A stretch of 52,170 bases of DNA from Thermoanaerobacterium thermosulfurigenes (lineage in GTDB: Bacteria; Bacillota; Thermoanaerobacteria; Thermoanaerobacterales; Thermoanaerobacteraceae), in contig NZ_JBPODR010000017.1 in NCBI RefSeq assembly GCF_051201035.1, positions 1 through 52,170 on the forward strand. The letters are read 5' to 3'. Below, piece after piece: positions 48,557-52,170 of the stretch. Below the pieces are notes generated by a model, which ran no database searches, was not told where the DNA came from, and saw only the letters and a list, made by a program, of their open reading frames with translations. Within the stretch, counting starts at the first letter, position 1, and every line of letters begins with the position of its first letter. The translations under genes were made by a program, and so were the position numbers.

Positions 48557-51500
48557 GACTGTACCGTCGTTCTTCAATGCTACTGTATATCCACCTCCTG
48601 ATGATATTGTTATTACACCGCTTATTTCTTTTATCTGCACAGGTGTAAAACTCTTCGTTGTTGTTCCATAATTTCCATAATTATATCCCCAAGCCCAGAC
48701 CGTACCATCGTTCTTCAATGCTACTGTATGGAGACTTCCTGCTGCTATTGCTTTTACATCGCTTATTCCCTTTACCTGTACGGGTGTAGAGTGAGGGTCC
48801 TTATCTGCTGTTCCATTGCCTAATTGACCACGATAATTATCTCCCCAAGCCCAGACTGTACCGTCGTTCTTCAATGCTACTGTATATCCACCTCCTGATG
48901 ATATTGTTATTACACCGCTTATTTCTTTTATCTGCACAGGTGTAAAACTCTTCGTTGTTGTTCCATAATTTCCATAATTATATCCCCAAGCCCAGACCGT
49001 ACCATCGTTCTTCAATGCTACTGTATGGAGACTTCCTGCTGCTATTGCTTTTACATCGCTTATTCCCTTTACCTGTACGGGTGTAGAGTGAGGGTCCTTA
49101 TCTGCTGTTCCATTGCCTAATTGACCACGATAATTATCTCCCCAAGCCCAGACTGTACCATCGTTCTTCAATGCTACTGTATAGGTATCTCCTGTTGCTA
49201 TCGCTTTTACGTCGCTTATTCCCTTTACCTGTACGGGTGTAGAGCTATCCGCTGTTGTTCCATTGCCTAATTCACCACAATCATTCGCTCCCCAAGCCCA
49301 GACTGTACCATCGTTCTTCAATGCTACTGTATACCAATATCCTGCTGCTATCGCTTTTACACCGCTTAATCCCTTTACCTGTACGGGTGTAGAGCTATCC
49401 GCTGTTGTTCCATTGCCTAATTGACCACAAAAATTCCATCCCCAAGTCCAAACTGTACCGTCATTCTTTAATGCTACTGTATGTCCATCTCCTGCTACTA
49501 TTGCTACTATACCACTTAATCCCTTTACCTGCACGGGTGTAGAGTGAGGGTCCTTATCTGTTGTTCCATTGCCTAATTGACCACAATCATTCGCTCCCCA
49601 AGTCCAGACTGTACCGTCATTCTTTAATGCTACTGTATACCAATATCCTGCTGCTATCGCTTTTACACCGCTTAATCCCTTTACCTGTAAGGGTGTAGAG
49701 CTATCCACTGTTGTCCCATTACCTAATTGACCATAACGATTATCTCCCCAAGCCCAGACTGTACCATTGTTCTTCAATTCTACTATATGTTCCTGCCCTG
49801 TTGCTACCGCTACTACATTGCTTAATCCATTTACCTGCATTATCTGCACGGGTGTAGAGCCATTATATTCCCAAGTCCAGACTGTACCATCGCTCTCCAA
49901 TGCTACTGTATATCCATCTCCTGCTCCTATCGCTACTATATCGCTTATTCCCTCTACCTGTACGGGCATAGATCTATCCGCTGTTGTTCCATTGCCTAAT
50001 TGACCATGATCATTATTTCCCCAAGACCAGACTGTACCGTCATTCTTCAATGCTACTGTATAACGATCTCCTGCTGATATTGCTTTTACATTGCTTATTC
50101 CCTTTACCTGTACAGGTGTAGAGCCATCATATCCTCCCCAAGTCCAGACTGTACCGTCATTCTTCAATGCTACTGTATGATAATCTCCTGCTGATATCGC
50201 TACTACATCGCTTATTCCCTTTACCTGCACGGGTGTAGAGCTATTCACTGTTGTTCCATTGCCTAATTGACCACATTCATTATCTCCCCATGTCCAAACT
50301 GTACCGTCGTTCCTCAGTGCTACTGTATGGATACGTCTTGCTGATACTGCTACTACATTGCTTATTCCCTTTACCTGTATTGGTAAAGAGCTATCCTTTG
50401 TTGTTCCATTACCTAATTGGCCATAATCATTACGTCCCCAAGTCCAGACTGTACCATCATTCCTCAATGCTACTGTATGGACACCTCCTGCTGATATCGC
50501 TACTACATTGCTTACGCTTGGACTTACATTGTTATTTTTTGTATTATTATTTGTACTCCTTCCGCCACTGGTAGAACTTGAACTACCTCCATTATTACCA
50601 TTATTTGTACTACCTGAAGATTTATCTTCTCCTGCTATTTTTACTGTGATACCACTTGCAATTTCAATATTGTCAGGCTTTTCCTCGATTGTTACAGCAT
50701 TTGAATTTATTTCCGCTTTTTCAATCTTTCCTTTGCCTGTGACAGATGATGCGGAATTAACAATTAAATTTGTAACTTTTGCATTGTCTGCTAAGTCCAC
50801 TTTGACATTTGGTGCATCTTTGCTTATAGCTAGATTCTCAACTGTTCCATTACCAATGCTTACTGAAACATTTTTTGCATTTACATTAATATCTTTGAAA
50901 TTACCATTTAGTGTTATCTGTGCATTTGATGGTACTATGCTATCTATTGTAACTGATGTAAAGCCTTCACCTTTTAATTGGGCTTCTTCCAATTTTGCTC
51001 CTGATTTCAGTTCAACTTGATTTATATTTGTCGTACCCTGTGCAACTACTCTTATTTTATCATCATCTTTATTTATGATTACTTGCCCTATGCTGCTGTC
51101 TTCGATAATTATGCTATGTTCTCCACCGCCTTCTATAGTTGTTATCCCGTTTACAGTTACATTTTTTAAGTATACATTGCCATCGCCAATTGTTTTACTT
51201 AAAAGCAGATCCCCTTTTATTATTGTGTTCTTTAGTGTTACATCTGCTGCTGATACGATTACATTACCTTCAATTGTTTGTGTACCACTATCAGGACCAA
51301 AGGTACCTGCTTTATCGTATATAACATCCTGAGATTTTGTCTGACTGTTTATTGCGCGGTTTAGTATAACTACTGTTTCTGCCCTTGTTATGAAATTTTC
51401 CGGTCTAAATGTATTGTCAGGGTAACCTCCCATATATCCTTGTTTGACAACGGCACTTATGGCACCTTTTGCCCAATTAGATATTTCCCTTGCATCATTA

Positions 51501-51970
51501 AATTTGCTTATATCACTATTGTCTGTATCTTTTAAGTTTAATAATCTGCTAATGATTGATGCTGCTTCTTCTCTTGTTATATATTTATTAGGTCGCATTG
51601 TATTGTCTTCATAACCTGATATGAAACCCGCTGCTTTCGCCTTTTTTATGTCGCTATAATACCAATCGGATGGTTTCACATCAGAAAAATTTATTTGTAC
51701 TGTATTTTTAAGATTAAAACTTCTGTTTACCAGTGCTATAAATTCTGCTCTTGTTATAGGGTTGTCCGGTTTAAATGCACCATCTTCGTACCCTGCAATT
51801 AAACCTTTTGATATCCATGAATTAATTTCTTTTTCAGCCCAATGTCCTGATATATCTTTAAATGATGTGTTTGTTGCTGCAAATGATGTAGATATTGTGC
51901 TTGTCATTAGCAACAAGACTGACAGAAATAACACAATGAATCTTTTCGTAAATTTGTTTTGTATATTCAT
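48524..51970 (-). CDS. SLH-domain surface protein with RCC1-type repeats
   Basis: A 1148-residue secreted protein. After a signal peptide (FIVLFLSVLLLMTSTISTSFA) come three SLH domains (about 35-215), a beta-rich region (about 220-445) with Val/Ile/Asn repeats, a Ser/Asn/Gly linker (about 455-485), and 14 RCC1-like units of 37-52 residues (HTVALKNDGTVWAWG plus GQLGNGTT). Fourteen units would give two seven-bladed propellers, but the last is cut by a frameshift. It is tethered to the wall and probably binds a ligand. GGAGGAGAG precedes the ATG. The DNA of the repeats is homogenised and unstable. Confidence 0.88.
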   Translation of the reverse strand: MNIQNKFTKRFIVLFLSVLLLMTSTISTSFAATNTSFKDISGHWAEKEINSWISKGLIAGYEDGAFKPDNPITRAEFIALVNRSFNLKNTVQINFSDVKPSDWYYSDIKKAKAAGFISGYEDNTMRPNKYITREEAASIISRLLNLKDTDNSDISKFNDAREISNWAKGAISAVVKQGYMGGYPDNTFRPENFITRAETVVILNRAINSQTKSQDVIYDKAGTFGPDSGTQTIEGNVIVSAADVTLKNTIIKGDLLLSKTIGDGNVYLKNVTVNGITTIEGGGEHSIIIEDSSIGQVIINKDDDKIRVVAQGTTNINQVELKSGAKLEEAQLKGEGFTSVTIDSIVPSNAQITLNGNFKDINVNAKNVSVSIGNGTVENLAISKDAPNVKVDLADNAKVTNLIVNSASSVTGKGKIEKAEINSNAVTIEEKPDNIEIASGITVKIAGEDKSSGSTNNGNNGGSSSSTSGGRSTNNNTKNNNVSPSVSNVVAISAGGVHTVALRNDGTVWTWGRNDYGQLGNGTTKDSSLPIQVKGISNVVAVSARRIHTVALRNDGTVWTWGDNECGQLGNGTTVNSSTPVQVKGISDVVAISAGDYHTVALKNDGTVWTWGGYDGSTPVQVKGISNVKAISAGDRYTVALKNDGTVWSWGNNDHGQLGNGTTADRSMPVQVEGISDIVAIGAGDGYTVALESDGTVWTWEYNGSTPVQIMQVNGLSNVVAVATGQEHIVELKNNGTVWAWGDNRYGQLGNGTTVDSSTPLQVKGLSGVKAIAAGYWYTVALKNDGTVWTWGANDCGQLGNGTTDKDPHSTPVQVKGLSGIVAIVAGDGHTVALKNDGTVWTWGWNFCGQLGNGTTADSSTPVQVKGLSGVKAIAAGYWYTVALKNDGTVWAWGANDCGELGNGTTADSSTPVQVKGISDVKAIATGDTYTVALKNDGTVWAWGDNYRGQLGNGTADKDPHSTPVQVKGISDVKAIAAGSLHTVALKNDGTVWAWGYNYGNYGTTTKSFTPVQIKEISGVITISSGGGYTVALKNDGTVWAWGDNYRGQLGNGTADKDPHSTPVQVKGISDVKAIAAGSLHTVALKNDGTVWAWGYNYGNYGTTTKSFTPVQIKEISGVITISSGGGYTVALKNDGTVWVGNVMSMIN
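48555..49148. repeat. Tandem 297-bp duplication in RCC1 region
   Basis: 48555-48851 and 48852-49148 appear identical by eye. Each covers 99 codons, that is two RCC1 blades. It is an in-frame, recent duplication. Confidence 0.85.
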
Positions 51971-52170
51971 CTTTTTACTCTCCTCCTACAATTTTACTTA
52001 ATTATTTAATAATTTTGTAAAATTCAATCCATCCTTTTTTGAAAAGATAAATTCACTGTGCCTCCTTTAGATAATTGAATATTTTCGGCAACTTCTGTTG
52101 CCTGATATATCTGAATTTCAGGAGACATCTTTTAAATTTATCCCCCAAAATTTCATTCTGAAATCCTTTT
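51971..52170 (-). other. Upstream region of SLH-RCC1 gene
   Basis: No promoter stands out. A 34-codon frame on the minus strand (52024-52128, MSPEIQIYQATEV start) has GGGGGA 13 nt upstream and no recognisable product; I do not call it a gene. Confidence 0.3.

Noticed and set aside
50251..51332. Several plus-strand frames of 60-170 codons opposite the SLH-RCC1 gene
   Set aside because: They are antisense shadows of a repetitive coding region with no start signals or recognisable product.
52024..52128. 34-codon minus-strand frame upstream of the SLH-RCC1 gene
   Set aside because: The ribosome binding site is too far away (13 nt) and the peptide resembles nothing I know.

Overview
The window looks like a chromosomal segment of a low-GC, anaerobic, thermophilic Firmicute, most like Thermoanaerobacterium or a close relative. 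This is inferred from the AT-rich sequence, strong GGAGG-type ribosome binding sites, SLH-domain surface proteins, a ferredoxin-dependent 2-oxoacid oxidoreductase, a type I-B-like Cas1/Cas4 set and many MNT/HEPN genes. No rRNA or tRNA gene was seen. Most genes lie on the minus strand.

Layout. 88-2332: fructose operon (fruR-fruK-PTS IIA, minus) behind a consensus promoter. 2455-3387: a lone winged-helix protein. 3388-11464: a membrane glycosylation cluster with four GT-C or GT2 enzyme types, GtrA and SMR-like flippase candidates and DUF2304. 11624-12637: a solitary MNT nucleotidyltransferase with a HEPN remnant, and a Uma2 protein. 12721-14795: an OmpR-type two-component system. 15012-17567: an S-layer protein. 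17851-20351: a frameshifted DUF4127 gene diverging from a polysaccharide deacetylase. 20366-20583: remnants of an MNT/HEPN pair. 20666-22479: pyrG with a leader peptide and attenuator. 22485-23103: two tandem small-RNA/peptide loci. 23133-23951: PHP phosphatase. 23986-24715: intact HEPN/MNT pair. 24846-24945: candidate structured RNA. 25011-25708: a Phd/HicB-like antitoxin with a HicA toxin. 25743-29698: serA, class V aminotransferase, glycerate kinase. 29776-30058: a large palindromic element. 30085-31446: CtpA protease. 31541-35223: thrB-thrC-hom-ACT regulator. 35425-37129: lipoprotein and MBL hydrolase. 37242-40081: DnaA boxes, a Fur box and korAB. 40121-44793: MarR-regulated heterodimeric ABC exporter. 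44829-46397: ClC transporter. 46566-48328: cas4-cas1-cas2 without array or effector. 48467-51970: SLH-RCC1 repeat protein.

The most notable signal is 22485-23103. Two tandem copies of about 300 bp each hold convergent transcripts that meet at a shared bidirectional terminator. A short plus-strand RNA carries a repeat complementary to the start region of a tiny minus-strand peptide gene, and a CCTCC/GG(A/G)GG hairpin can mask its ribosome binding site. This is the architecture of the Fst/par type I toxin-antitoxin system of plasmid pAD1, but with a peptide I do not recognise. The repeat pair differs between the copies yet agrees within each copy, as expected for cognate pairing. Copy 2 has an intact 36-codon gene; copy 1 is frameshifted.

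A second coherent signal is a direct repeat TGTGTGA-N4-TGTGTGA that occurs three times: before the two-component system, before the GT-C gene at 9857-11464, and before the GT-C gene at 7494-9554. Each sits exactly 31 nt from a -10-like hexamer. This suggests that the two-component system controls itself and the glycosylation genes.
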